A stretch of DNA of 64,000 nucleotides from Ooceraea biroi (GCF_003672135.1 NC_039506.1:11656001-11720000), one strand, 5' to 3'. Shown: positions 24,810 to 36,279, counted from the stretch's first letter. Notes: a model not told the origin generated them from the sequence alone. Numbers and translations: made by a program.

Positions 24810-25400
24810 CAAGTAAACGCGTAGCGCGAGACCGCACCGTGAATTTACGCAAGTCGGCGAGCTGCGAGTACCCGAAATTATCAGATCTCAATAACGGGTG
24901 AATTGATCAAGTTCTAAGTAGGCTCAACGATAGCTTGGGTATGATTTGCATAAGAAAAATGATCTTATTTTTTCGCTATGTGCCCTACGAGCGGAGATAT
25001 TGCGATGCAAAGTCCAAAGAAACGTCGTCGTCAACGTCGATTGTTGTACAGTTGCACTTTCTGCCGCAAGAGAGCGCTAGCGATATATCTAGTGTAGCGT
25101 TGGCACGAGTGGAGATTTAATAAAGACTCAACGTAATGGTTAATGATAGTTTTATTGGTATCACTCGCGTACACTCGTATAAGCTTGTGTGTGGTTCGGA
25201 GGTTTCCGAAGAACTGTGTCGTGTAACAGTAACTGCATAACTAACTAACTAAGGCGAAACTTCGCGCCAAGGAAGTTAAAAGTAACTAGGAGTATGTACA
25301 GTCTAGATAGACAACTCAACTAAAAGTGTAATACGGTGTAGTACCAAAAGTGTAAATATAATGTCACCAAATCCCTACACTAGACCTTTGTAGGTTATGA
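24810..25400 (+). mobile_element. Ty3/gypsy long terminal repeat relic
   Basis: Parallel in order and sequence to the region downstream of the gypsy integrase at 43500-43270 (minus strand): GCGCGAGACCGCACCGTGA, ATCTCAATAACGG, TAGGCTCAA, GCCCTACGAGCGGAGATAT and a run of CGTCGTC motifs. Here no pol is attached, so it is a solo or orphan LTR-type fragment. An AATAAA near 25120 could be its polyadenylation signal. Confidence 0.5.
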
Positions 25401-25488
25401 TTATAGATCGAGTGAGCAAACAAGGGATTGACAGTGAGTGTATATCACTTGAACACAGTTCACTTGGACACGTTGCAAGTGGACACTG

Positions 25489-26301
25489 AAAATTGCACAC
25501 CGTTCGCTTGGACACCGATTCGAAGATCGAATGATCGTTCGGCAAGTTACACAGAATCGCTTTGTATGCGCACGTAGAATTGCCGGCGATATTAATTATG
25601 GTCGACAGTATCCGATCTCGGCTTCAACGATAAGAAATCGTTTGAGAGAAGCGGGATTGCACGCTCGTCGACCAGTGCAAGTTCCATACCTTACCCATCG
25701 TCATCGTCGCCTACGATTACATTATGCTCATTCTTTAGTCAGTAGGCGACCTAGGCAATGGAATTCTGTACTGTTTAAGGATGAGTCTAGATTTTGCCTT
25801 TTTGGCAATGACAGACGAGCCCGAGTTTGGCGACGTCAAGGAGAACGCTATTCCGAAAACTGCAACAGACCGGTTCGAGCTTTTCATGGTGGTTCTGTAA
25901 TGGTATGGGCAGAAATATCTCGATTTTCACGAACACCTCTTGTAATTATCCCTCCACCAGGATTAACTTCTAGACGATATGTTCATGAAATACTAGAGCC
26001 ATATGTTCTACCAATTAGAAATCGAATTGGTCAACGATTTCGCCTAGTGCATGACAACGCACGACCGCACACTGCTCGTTACACCCAACAGTTTCTGAGA
26101 AACCATCAATTATTGCATCCGCCAATGAGTCCTGATTTGAATCCAATCGAGCATGTTTGGGATATGTTAGAGCGCCAAGTACGCGAAAACTATCCCAACA
26201 TCGTCGATTTGGCTTCGCTTGTCACAGTTCTTTGCCGAACTTGGCAGCGAATCCTTCAAAGAGCAATACGTCGTTGCATCAATATGCGAAATCAATTGTA
26301 A
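25489..26301 (+). pseudogene. Tc1-like DDE transposase, 5' truncated
   Basis: The open frame lacks the N-terminal paired-type DNA-binding domain that a full Tc1 transposase (about 340 aa) has. The DDE core is intact: FKDESRF, VHDNARPHTA and PDLNPIEHVWD give a DD34E-type arrangement, and the conserved MVWAEIS lies between the first two. The C-terminus ends normally with TAA at 26299-26301. The frame is open upstream of the first ATG at 25531, through iteron sequence. The element probably lost its 5' half, so the product is unlikely to bind its ends. Confidence 0.85.
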
Positions 26302-26415
26302 GCAGTCATTTTGAATAGAGGCGGAAATACACGTTATTAAATTCTTTTTAGCGTTAATCACTCCATCTTGCATTAATCACTGATACACTCCACATAATAC
26401 ATACGCACACACACG

Positions 26416-26454
<39 letters not shown>

Positions 26455-27334
26455 CGAAGCGTAAATCCGACCGTGCGACCTCCACGTGGTACGCTTTGGA
26501 TAAAACTAACGCCGGCGGTTCACAAATTTTTTCAACTTTTGGTAGAAAAGTGTGTACTTTGTTATTGCTGACTTAATAAAGATTAATATAGTGCTCTAGA
26601 AATCAATTTTTTAACATTAATGGGTTAATTAACATTATTTTCCATTTTATCTTACTGAAATTTAGCAATTTCTTAGTTTTGTCCCATAAAACCACAATGG
26701 CCACCATGAAAAAAATCTTATAGCTATTCGGCAAATTTTTGTCAAATTCATGGTATTGAAAAGTACAAAAAAATGAAGAACAAATTTTTTTGTCATTCTG
26801 TACGATTGTTTTTGAGGTCAAAATGACAAAGTGAAAAATCATTCATTTTTACGTTATATTCATCCATTTTCAGCATGGTTACATGTTTTCGAAAAAATTT
26901 GGGCAAGTATACCGTTCAATAGAACAAAGTTTCAGCTTTAAGAATCCGTTTTTTAAATTGCTGTGCGATGATTTTTACCGGAGTTATGAGCAATCAAAGT
27001 AAACAATGCCAATTTTTATTTAATCGGCGATAACTCAGTAACAAAAACTCGTAGAAAAATTTTTAAAAAAGCGTTTTGTAGGGAAAACTTCAATCTTTTA
27101 CAATAAAAAGTCGAGAATTTTCGCAGAATGTTTTTTAATACGTAACAGACCTTCAAAGTGAAAAGAAAATTTCTTATTTTGTCCAGTTCGCAGTTTTTTG
27201 TATGTAAAAATTACCAAACGTCACAGAAATTTAAACGCATGGCAACCGTTCGAAAGTAGAAGTTTCAAGCTTTAAAATCCTTTTTTTAAATTTAAATTGC
27301 ATTCATTTTTAACAAAGTTACAGCTGCTTGAAAC
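26302..27334. other. AT-rich filler, no gene seen
   Basis: Contains a (CA)n microsatellite at 26402-26451. The remainder shows no protein-like open frame and no obvious internal repeats. Confidence 0.55.
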
Positions 27335-27768
27335 CGATTGAACGGTGTGCAAGTGAGCGGTGTCCAACTGAGCGGTGTGCAATTGAGCGGTGTCCGACTG
27401 AACGGTGTGCAATTTACGTGTCCAACTGCACGGTGTGCAACTGAACGGTGTGTAAATAAACGGTGTGCAAGTTAGCGGTGTACAAAATTCATTCGCGTCC
27501 AAATTTACGGTGTCCAATAGCTACTCTATCTAAAATTCCTGTGTCCAATCGCACTGTGTCCAATTAAACCGTGTGCAAAGTAACGTGTCCATTTGCAACG
27601 TGTCCATTTGCACCGTGTCCAATCGTAACGTGTCCAATTGCGCCGCTCCCCGCTGCAGTCGCTTTCGCAGGCAGAGTAAATGAATAACATCTGCGGCAGC
27701 CACTGCGTAAACGAACGCACCCATAGAGATATAAGAATAGAGCGCGCGAGTCCTATGCTAACGCGTAA

Positions 27769-27929
27769 GGGCCCATGCCCACAGGACGCGGTAACGCGGC
27801 AATACACCAGCATTTCTGGTAATACTAAATATATAACTTCCGTATTACCAGAAATGCAAGACGGTGATTGGCCACCGCGTTGCCGCATTACCGCATTGCC
27901 GCGTTACCGCGTCCTGTGGGCATGAGCCC
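27769..27929. mobile_element. PIF/Harbinger-type MITE, TAA target duplication
   Basis: 161 bp, flanked by TAA at 27766-27768 and 27930-27932. Ends GGGCCCATGCCCACAGG and its inverse; inner sequence GGACGCGGTAACGCGGCAAT. A second copy is at 48368-48552. A three-base TWA duplication is the hallmark of PIF/Harbinger elements. Confidence 0.85.
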
Positions 27930-28066
27930 TAAGTGGCTGCGATAGAGGAATAGAAAAGGAGCGCTGCATATAGGGTCCTCTGTCCTTCTCAGTCGCGCAT
28001 GCGCTTTTGCGTGATACACAGTCTTTCCATATCTGCACATGCGCGACTGAGAAGGACAGACGGCCT

Positions 28067-28249
28067 TGAGCTCTAGATATTACAAGAGTAGCGCAAACGT
28101 TTGATCTTACCGATGCCGCCATGTTGGACCTATCACCTTGGCGTCCAATGAGAAGACAGAGTCACTTGTAACCTAACATAAAACTGCGCCTGCAGTTAGG
28201 TCCAACATGACGGGGTTTGCGCTACTCTTGTAAATATCTAGAGCTCTAA
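28067..28249. mobile_element. palindromic MITE with GAGCTCTAGATATT ends
   Basis: Terminal inverted repeats GAGCTCTAGATATTACAAGA extend about 35 bp; an inner CCAACATG and GTTAGGT are also symmetrical. A second copy lies at 35246-35571. Confidence 0.8.
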
Positions 28250-28335
28250 GACGGCCCTATATGCAGCGCTCCTTTTCTATTCCTCTATCGCTTGTTCAGC
28301 TCCCTCGCGCGCTCTATTCTTATATCTCTATGATT

Positions 28336-28790
28336 GCACCATAGTAGCAAACAAAATGGCGCTCATCACGTGATTTACCTGGCCAATCAGACGATATTCC
28401 CTCAATGTCGCTTCTCTTATAGTTAGGATAGAGACCCTAGAAGTAAGAGACTGGCCAAGGTTCTAGTTGGATAGAAAATGGCAGAAAATGATATTATATA
28501 TAGCTACTCGCTACTGTCAGATCACATACTTCACAAGCATTTTTATAATTATTTCATAACAATTGAATGTATTTTAACTCTTATTTTTCATATTTCTATT
28601 TTTCAATAGTATTCAAAACTATCATTACGTTTACACGAGCGATACTTCTGTAGTAAACTTACATTTGCTCGTCATTGATTGGTTCCGCCATTATTATTCC
28701 GCCATTATGTATTCAGCCAATCAGAAATTGAAAACCTTGGCCAGTCTCTTACTTCTAGGGTCTCTAATCTAGGACTCTAGTTGTACTATA
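28336..28790. mobile_element. MITE copy interrupted by another MITE
   Basis: 28336-28430 is the reverse complement of about 47725-47825 (shared ATCACGTGATTTACCTGGCC and GCGACATTGA-type sequence). It is broken at 28431-28764 by a second element and may resume with AGGACTCTAGTTG. Confidence 0.55.
28431..28764. mobile_element. MITE with GAGACCCTAGAAGTAAG ends, TA target
   Basis: Ends GAGACCCTAGAAGTAAGAGA and inverse, over 30 bp of inverted repeat, flanked by TA on both sides, as in Tc1/mariner insertions. It is related to the relic at 3775-4080. Confidence 0.7.
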
Positions 28791-28899
28791 ATAGAAAGCG
28801 ACCATGAATAAATTTTTTTTATTTTCCTCAACACAAATTGCTTTTTGTATAGTTTGCGTTACTTTAATACAACTTTTATACTTTGTTGCAAATTGTTAC

Positions 28900-29220
28900 G
28901 ACTCTGATCAACAGAGGGGGAGTTTCTGGGGGAACGCGCCGATAGGGTTGTCAATGAGATGTTGAAACTTTGTAAGTTAACCGAAGGATTTATTCCGAGG
29001 CATAGAATCTTCCGTTATTAGAAGTGATTAGAGGCGCCTCTTGTTCGAGATGGTGGCTTGCAGAAGATCCGGACGTTGCAGGAAGATTTGGGGGTTGCTG
29101 CTCGCTTCTAAATGATTATTTGACTTCGGGATAGGGCCGTGAAGCGTCGATCAGCCCTGTTCAGTTGAGTCGGGAACAAGGGATTTGGTTCCGGGGTACT
29201 CCGTGCAAGGTGAGCTGACG
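28900..29220. other. unassigned sequence before tandem repeats
   Basis: Moderate GC content. It begins near TGTTACGACTCTGATC, which could be an LTR start, but no matching terminus was found. No gene is supported. Confidence 0.3.
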
Positions 29221-29224
29221 AAGA

Positions 29225-29520
29225 TCCTAGAAAGTTTGGGTTTTTGGGCAGGTAAAGCCCCCACCTTTTCAGGCAATGTCCCGTATCTGTAAGCTGGGCA
29301 AGTGAAGGCCCCCCCTTTGCAGGCTATTGCGTTGTATGGGCGAATAAAGCCCCCCGCGCCCTTACTGGCAAGACCAATATATGTAATTTTGGGCAATCGA
29401 AGCTCCCACCTTTGGAGGCAAGACCAAAGAATGTTGAATGGGCAAGCAAAGCCACCACCTTTACAGGCAAGATATAATGCACGAGCTCGTAAAGCTCCCC
29501 GCGCCTTTGCATGCAGGACC
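29225..29520. repeat. minisatellite, 42-52 bp units
   Basis: Six or so units, each with GGGCAAGCAAAGCC-like sequence, a C run, CTTT-CAGGCAAGACC and an AT-rich spacer. The open frames on both strands here (up to 142 codons) are repeats of this unit and are not taken as genes. Confidence 0.75.
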
Positions 29521-29559
29521 AGTGATGAACACAAAGGTAAATCGCTGATTAACCGAAGG

Positions 29560-29884
29560 ATAATGTGAGCATATGCCAAGATAAACCATTAAATATATCA
29601 ATCAATGAATACCATAATTCGAGTTCGGTCATAAGCCAATATAATGATTAAATAGTAATAAGTGTGAATATATGCCAAAATAAACCATTAAATGCATAAA
29701 TCAATGAATAACATAAGTCGAGATCGGTTATAAGCCAATCTAATGATGAATAGTAATAAGTGTGAATATATGCCAAAATAAACCATTAAATGCATAAATC
29801 AATGGATAACATAAGTCGAGATCGGTCAGAAGTCAATCTAATGATTAAACAGTAATAAGTGTAAACATATGCCAAAATAAACTC
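29560..29884. repeat. 99-bp tandem repeat
   Basis: ATATGCCAAAATAAACCATT recurs at 29571, 29670, 29768 and 29867, a 98-99 bp period. Diverged units continue at 33997-34680, on the other side of the Harbinger element. Confidence 0.85.
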
Positions 29885-30065
29885 TTAAGGGCCATCTACA
29901 ATGGAGTGTTTTAGTCGTAACAGCGCTAAAACTACGACCATGTCGTCTACAATGTAAACGACGTAGCAGTGATTCAAGCCAGCCAATGAGAAAATCAAAG
30001 TTAGAAAATGGTGATTGATGGTGATTTAGTTTTCCTGAAGAAGTTTGTTTTTGTCGGCAGTAGTT

Positions 30066-31535
30066 ATGGACAACTTGAGAAACATTGGACTTTCCTTTTT
30101 ATTATTGTGTTTATCTTGGCATAATTTATTGCTATTACAATGGCAATCTAGAAGGAAGAAATCGACGCAACGACGCTGGTGGATTCGACCTGTGAATAGG
30201 TTACGAAATACTCAAGGGTTTTATCATAACATTGTTCAAGTATTACTTCAGAATGACCACGAAGAGTTTTTTGGATTGTATAGAATGTGGCCCGAACAGT
30301 TCAAATTGCTAGTAAATATGCTTCATCCTCATCTTCGGAAGAACAGTATCCGGACTCCTCTACCTACAGAGCTGCGCTTAGCTGTCACTTTGTTGTAAGT
30401 AAATTTATTTCACTTTTATTTTATTTCATTTTCTGAAATAATCTCATCATGATTATTGCAGATACTTATCCCAGGGTGACAGCGCTAAATTAAAACATGC
30501 AGAATTTAGAATAGGCAAATCAACTGTTCATAAAGTAGTGCATGAGACTTGTCAGGCGATTTGAACAGCACTACAACCAATTGTTTTAAAATCTCCTAGT
30601 AAAGAAGACTGGAAATCCATTAGTCATGAGTTCATGACAAAGTGGCAATTTCCAAACTGTCTAGGTGCAATAGATGGAGGTCATATGAGAGTACAGGCTT
30701 TTCCCAATTCTGGATCAGCATTCTACAATTATAAACAGTTTTTTAGCATGATATTACTTGCCATCTGTGATGCAGCATACAAATTTACATGGGTTGACAT
30801 TGGACAATATGGTGAGTATATTTATGCTCTTCAATTTTACAGTTTATAATGTGTCATCTGTAATTGCCACTTTGTGATCCATTTTCAGGTTCTATAAGTG
30901 ATGGCGGAGTATGGATAAACACTGATTTAGCACATGACCTCACTGCAGGCAATGTACCCTTGCCAGATCCAACACCACTTCCAGGGACAAATATTCCTTT
31001 TCCCTTTTTTTTTATTGGTAACGAGGCTTTCCCACTAACATCATATATGCTGCGGCCCTATCCTCGCAAAGAGCTGACTGATGACATGAGGATCTTTAAT
31101 TATCGCTTGTCACGTGCACGATGCACGATAGAGAATGCTTTTGGTATTCTGACTGCGCGATGGCGTATCTTACAAAAACCTTTATGCATGTCAACAACAA
31201 ATTGTGAATATGTGTTTAGGGCTCTTGTCTGCCTACATAACTTCATTATGATTGGAGAGGAACATAAAACTATTAACAATCGTCGGTATTGTACATCAGA
31301 TCTCATTGATACTGAGGAGAACGATGGCAGCATTAGAGAAGGGTATTGGAGACAGCACTTTTACCCACAGTTTGCTGAAGTTCGTCGAATGGGTGCTAAC
31401 CGTGCAGGTTCTATACCGAAGGACATGAGGAATTACCTTAAAGAATATTTTGTCTCTCCAACTGGTGAAAATCAAGTTCCATGGCAATACGAGTACGCAT
31501 TCAGGGGAGCGACTATTACTCATCCTCCTCAGTGA
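30066..31535 (+). pseudogene. HARBI1-like transposase with one nonsense codon
   Basis: Three exons, 30066-30394, 30462-30811 and 30889-31535; 1326 nt in frame, 441 codons. GT-AG introns are 67 and 77 nt. It has the DDE_Tnp_4 nuclease triad: GAIDGGH (Asp181), WVDIG (Asp222) and CTIENAFG (Glu308). A TGA at 30562-30564 (codon 144) sits between GCGATT and ACAGCA, where relatives typically have tryptophan, and stops translation before the catalytic domain. Otherwise the frame is clean, which suggests recent loss. The ATG at 30066 follows a short leader; an upstream TTG is not needed. Confidence 0.9.
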
Positions 31536-32124
31536 TATTACAATTAGTTTCTTAATATAAGTCTATATGATAGGTATAAATATGTTTTATTTAAGTATAT
31601 AATATGTATTTATAATATTTGAAAGAACAGTAAACCCAAATAGAAATTAATAAAAAGTATTTATTGATACGTTCTCAAAATGTTATTCTTAACAATTTCA
31701 ATCAGTCTTCTTATGAATCTTTAGTCAAAACAAACATTTACTTAACTTTTCTAAGTTCACTATATAAACGTAATAATCATAAACTTAATTATAGAAATAT
31801 GACTATTATTAATACAAGAAATATATATTTCTATATATAGATTATATATTAATAAACAATAAGATATATAAATATATATAGTACTAACTTAGAACATGCA
31901 AAATTTAAGATAACAAGAGATTAATTAAAAATATTAATAAGTTACATTTTAATAAAAAAATAAAATCTCTTATGACATAAAATATTAAAATAAAATCTCT
32001 TATACATAAAATATTATAATATAATAAGATACACACGCACGCACGCACACGCACATCTTATTATATAATATATTAATGTATTAAAAATATAATCTTGTAT
32101 GTTGAACATCTGCTATCATATAGA
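31536..32124. other. AT-rich gap between the Harbinger genes
   Basis: Non-coding space between convergent genes; includes a short (CGCA)n tract at about 32033-32055. Confidence 0.6.
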
Positions 32125-33709
32125 TTATAGATACTTTGATTTTATAACGTTGAGCACTTCACACATACATTCGAGACGCTTTTCTTCAGGTACAGACTTA
32201 AGAGCATATCCAATGACAACTAAGACTGGATTATTTTCAGATAATGCTGAGGAAACAGTAGATACTTTGGCCTGAGAGATACACTGATCTAAGTTTGTGA
32301 TCATTACCGTAGGTTTATTTATGAAGGACTCCTCTAATTTTGTAGCAAAATTAGTCAAAACTGTTGACTGCTTAGCTATTGCTTGCATTAAGAAATCATC
32401 ATCTTTCTTCTTGCGTTTAGCGAACTGATCAAGTTCAGGAACAGTTCTTTTACTTTGTGTACTCTGTATCGTTTTCAGCACCTACTCAGATGGTGACAGT
32501 AATGGTGTAGTAACTGATGCAGAACATTCCTGTACATTCAGGCTATTGGATGAAGATGTTGATGCTCGTATGATAGCTTCCTTTTTTTTGCTATCATTAA
32601 TCGAGGACACAGATGTAGCATTATCTGCAGATAAAAAGAGATTAATGAAAACTATCCATTTTCCTTTCACTACATCCTACGTACTACATTTGCAGGCATT
32701 ACAATAGATTACTTACTGCTATATGTTGACTCTAAATCACTAGACCATGAACTTGACGGAGAGAAAAACAATACTTGTGGAGATGGTGTTGATATTGGTA
32801 ATGGTGCTAATGTTGATGGTGATGATGATGGTGATGGTAATGGTGATGGTGATGGTGATGGTGATGGTGATGATGATGATGGTGAAGGCAAAATAAATAG
32901 TGGGGAAAAAGAAGTTTTTCCAGTGGTTGTGATCTTTTTCATATTATTATATGACACGTAATTACTGGCAGTTCTGAAACACCAAAATATTTACCACTAC
33001 TTAATATCATATAATATCATATAAGCAAGTTGATTTGATTTTGAATGAAGACTATACTTGCGAGGCATAATATGGTCCGCCAAAAATAAACAAAGAGGAT
33101 AAAGAGGCCATTTTGGCACATACAGGGGCTTCTTCTCTTATCAAGATTTTCCTTTGACAGATGTTACGACCTTCCGTCTTTCCCTACCAAATCGCTGGCG
33201 AATGCTATACCATATTTTGGCGGCTTCTTTCCCTGATGATAGAATCAGGTGAAATTATGTTACTCGTATTTTAATATTATTTTTAGGCATATATCTTTTT
33301 TTTGTATAAATTCGTGAAAAATTCATGAAAAGTTTTAGTAATAGCAAATATTACATTTTCGACAATAAAACTTCTTACTTTTTACGAGTTTACGCTACAG
33401 GAAAAGATACATTGTGATACCTAGAAATTACATCAAAACATGAATGACGTTACATCATTGTCACATGCGAACATAGAAAGTGATTTATATGCAACTCACC
33501 TGATATTTGCTTCGACAAGCTATATCCGATACTCTCCCAAGCCAAGTCTTTGCAAAACTTTTTACCAGCATACTCTTCCAATTTTTCGCGTACAGAGCGG
33601 GATTAGCTTTGACAAGTGCTATCAGTTCTTCCTTCATAGAAACGTTATATTCATCATCCTCCTCATTTACATCAACGTCATTTACATCAAATACTTCTTC
33701 ATCAGACAT
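32125..33709 (-). pseudogene. MADF/BESS-like Harbinger accessory protein, decayed
   Basis: Likely exons 33709-33500, 33232-33058, 32973-32717 and 32624-32125, all with GT-AG borders. The first two encode an acidic N-terminus and a MADF-type DNA-binding domain (EAAKIWYSIRQRFGRERR is read in exon 2). Exon 3 is Ser/Pro-rich (SPSPSP). The last exon has a basic KRKKKDDDF segment and a helical tail like BESS-type ends. Damage: a one-base loss in an A run near 33580 moves the MADF reading frame, two adjacent stops (TGA TAA) follow in exon 2 near 33145, and an in-frame TAG sits at about 32482-32484. In related elements this protein helps the transposase bind DNA and enter the nucleus (family knowledge). 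Confidence 0.8.
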
Positions 33710-33996
33710 CGCGTTTCGAATATTTTATTTAAATAAAAAAACAAATTTATTTAAATACTAAAAAGCACACTCAAGCTACTTCATAATTCTAACATAATAC
33801 TAACTCAATATTAGGTTAGGTCTTTTTCGCTGCACTTCTGAACTAGTGCAATAAGTAGTGATAGGTACGTCTCCTTAGAATACTAGGGATGCTAGGAACA
33901 CTAGTCGTAGGCAGTAGGCAGTAGGTAGTACGAAATGGAAATATTTTCTACAACTACTGCTACGGCCTACGACTCTCCATTGTAGATGACCCTTTA

Positions 33997-34800
33997 GAAT
34001 GCATTAGCGCAGATGTAAAACGATAATTAACCCGACAGTGAATGCGATCAGAGTAATAGACGCGGAAAGTGAGCGGAAAATGAATCAATCATTGAATGCA
34101 AAAACAAATGCATAAGCATAAATGTGAAGTAATAAATAGCCGTTAACGTAGGTAAAAAGCATGTAAACGTAAACCAATATGGAGAAAATTAACCATGAAT
34201 TTGACTTTAACTTGAGAAGCAGACATTGTATTATACGAGCAACCAAGGTGAACGAATGCCATGAATTAAGCCATCAAGTAATTCGTAAATATAAATGTAC
34301 ATCAGTGATCAGTCTCCAAATGACATAAACAAGACTAATGTGAACGTTTGTCGAAAATAAACCATTAAATACGTATACACATGAATAAACATACAGATCG
34401 GTCAATAATATGACATTCCATGAATAAATCAGAAGACTAGGACCGGAATTCAATCATAAGAAACCGGTAAATGCATAACTTGTTGAACAAGATATTCGTA
34501 AGGCGACAATGGACCATGCAATGAAGAAATAATGGCAATGCGAGCGTACACCAAAAGTCGAGACCAATGAACGATACAAATAAATCGGTAATTAAACACT
34601 AAAGAATACACTGAGATGATGTGAACGGGAACCAACCATAAGAAATCGTTAAAGGATAAACACGTATTAACCGGTAGCACTGAGTCCAAAAAAAGAGGGC
34701 AGCCTTTGATGTTAAATTTGTGATGCCGTAATGGCGGTCAATCAGTCAGGCGTACTTCGAGTCGAACGGATCGATTCACCGCCGAAAATGTTCACGGTAC
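33997..34800. repeat. diverged continuation of the 99-bp array
   Basis: Motifs such as AAATAAACCATTAAAT, GATCGGTCA and CATAAGNAA recur at irregular spacing. This shows that the Harbinger element landed in a tandem array. No gene is supported. Confidence 0.55.
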
Positions 34801-35245
34801 TTATCTCGAATTTTTTCTCATCCGTAATCAATCGGCCACTCAGGGTCGCAAAAGATCCCCTCTCTCTCTCAAAGCAATCCTTTTCTCCACCTTGACCTTC
34901 AGATAGACTTTCGAGAATTCAGCAGCCTACGATCTCTTCAGTGACTCACACATTCGGGAAAAAACCAACCAGCTCCAAGAAAAAAGACGTCCTTTTTCGT
35001 CCTCCGCTTGTTGAATCCGTTGCTATAGAGCTTGAGTCTGCGCGCCGCGGCGGGTATTCCTCCGCGTCTACGCGCTACGGTCACACCGCCGCTCTACGCG
35101 CCGAGCGATTCGAGCCTGCTATCGATAGTATCGACGGTTTCTGATACACAAATCAAATTTTACACGATATTTTTTTATATGACTTGTTTTTGCACAATAT
35201 CATCCACCGTGCAAAAAGAGACCCAGGTATGTGTATACAGGTGAC
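34801..35245. other. GC-richer unassigned sequence
   Basis: Contains a GC-rich palindrome-like patch at about 35040-35110. Open frames are short and unrecognised. Confidence 0.35.
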
Positions 35246-35571
35246 CTAGAGCTCTAGATATTACAAGAGTAGCGCACACGTTTGATCTTCACGATGCCGC
35301 CATGTTGGATGGACCTATCATCTTGGTGTCCAATGAGAAGACAGAAGGTTGTTTTGTTCGCGTCGCATGCTCCAGTGTACACCAGGGAGCACTTGGGTCA
35401 CGGATAAAATGACAGTATTGGTCATTGGAACGCGTTGGGGCGAATAGGAGCATGTTGGAGTAAGCGACGCGAACAAAACTAGAGTCATTTTTAACCTAAC
35501 ATAAAACTGCACCTGCAGTTAGGTCAACATGGCGGGGCTTGCGCTACTCTTGTAATATCTAGAGCTCTAGG
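35246..35571. mobile_element. palindromic MITE (CTAGAGCTCTAG ends) with a nested MITE
   Basis: Second copy of the family at 28067-28249; ends CTAGAGCTCTAGATATTACA and inverse. It is split by a shorter palindrome at about 35349-35481 whose ends are GTTTTGTTCGCGTCGC and GCGACGCGAACAAAAC. Confidence 0.8.
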
Positions 35572-35783
35572 TGTCTCACATAAAGTGTTCAATCACTCTT
35601 CTGCAGATAGATCTCGTTAAGCTGAATTAAAAAGTCCTATCATTTGGTCATATCATTTTGCAATTAACCACGTAAAATTTTGAGATGTTAATAAAAGAAG
35701 ATTAGCTCAATACGAATGAGAGCGCGGCTTGTGCAGCGAGGCCGTTGGTAAGAGGGCCGCGCGCTCGTTGTTGGCAAGGTCCG

Positions 35784-36013
35784 TAGATGAACAGAAGACA
35801 ATAGAGAAGGTCTTCGCATGGGCCCCATTTTGGATCCACGAAGTGAGACAAATATATATTGTTTTTCACTCTAACTTACTGCACCAATACATTTAAGTGC
35901 ATCACTACATTTATGCAAACAATATCTGTACGATAGTGGCCGTCATATTGGGGCCAATGTTATGAAGTGAGTGCGAAGACCTTCTCTATACCATCTCCCC
36001 TTCATCTACGGAC
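35784..36013. mobile_element. palindromic MITE with AAGGTCCGTAGATGAA ends
   Basis: The terminal repeats and an inner AGAGAAGGTCTTCGCA/TGCGAAGACCTTCTCT pair are symmetrical about a roughly 140-bp AT-rich core. Confidence 0.7.
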
Positions 36014-36027
36014 CTTGATTGTTGGTT

Positions 36028-36272
36028 ACGGCGCAGTGAGGCAGCGGTGCCAGAAAGCGTGCTTTGTAGCATGCGGTGGGGATGGAGTGGGAATGGTCTC
36101 GCGAATCGTCGCACGCTTTCTGACGTCACTGAGTGAAGAGGATGGCGCGTCTCATTCTCTCCACTATCAGTGATGCCAGAAAGCGTGAGACGATTCGCAA
36201 GACCATTCCCATTCCATTCCCACCGCATGCTACAAAACACGCTATCTGGCACCGCTGCCTCACTGCGCTGTA
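36028..36272. mobile_element. palindromic MITE with GCGCAGTGAGGCAGCGG ends
   Basis: Inverted repeats of about 90 bp, including GGTGCCAGAAAGCGTG, GCATGCGGTGGG and GGGAATGGTCT, each found inverted on the right. It directly follows the preceding MITE. Confidence 0.8.
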
Positions 36273-36279
36273 CTCACGA

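Larger units (their letters stand above)
25435..27640. mobile_element. iteron-armed composite element with a Tc1-like core
   Basis: The left arm (25435-25520) and right arm (27335-27640) consist of about 15-bp iterons in opposite orientation, TTGGACACCGTTCAG and TTGCACACCGTTCAG types. The right arm has about 20 copies, the left about five. Between them lie the Tc1-like transposase relic and 1 kb of AT-rich DNA. Exact ends and target duplication were not found. The arms resemble in design those of the foldback elements at 21692 and 49561. Confidence 0.5.
27722..28332. mobile_element. hairpin MITE disrupted by at least two other MITEs
   Basis: Outer ends ATAGAGATATAAGAATAGAG (27724-) and its inverse (28312-28332) are followed inward by GCGATAGAGGAATAGAAAAG at 27938 and its inverse near 28275. 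The left arm is interrupted by the element at 27769-27929, the right arm by the element at 28067-28249. A small hairpin (27990-28055, TCCTTCTCAGTCGCGCATG and inverse) forms the tip. Confidence 0.75.
29888..33993 (+). mobile_element. complete PIF/Harbinger transposon
   Basis: 4106 bp flanked by TTA at 29885-29887 and 33994-33996. Ends AGGGCCATCTACAATGGAG and, reversed from the right, AGGGTCATCTACAATGGAG. It carries the two genes standard for the superfamily: a HARBI1-like transposase (plus strand) and a MADF/Myb-like accessory protein (minus strand), arranged convergently. Both genes hold inactivating changes, so this copy should not move by itself. It sits in a 99-bp tandem array. Palindromic motifs CGTAGTTTTAGCGCTG near the left end and CTACTGCCTACTGCC-type direct repeats near the right end may be subterminal binding sites. 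Confidence 0.9.

Noticed and set aside
29151..29579. 142-codon frame on the minus strand
   Set aside because: It coincides with the 42-52-bp minisatellite and is mirrored by a plus-strand frame.
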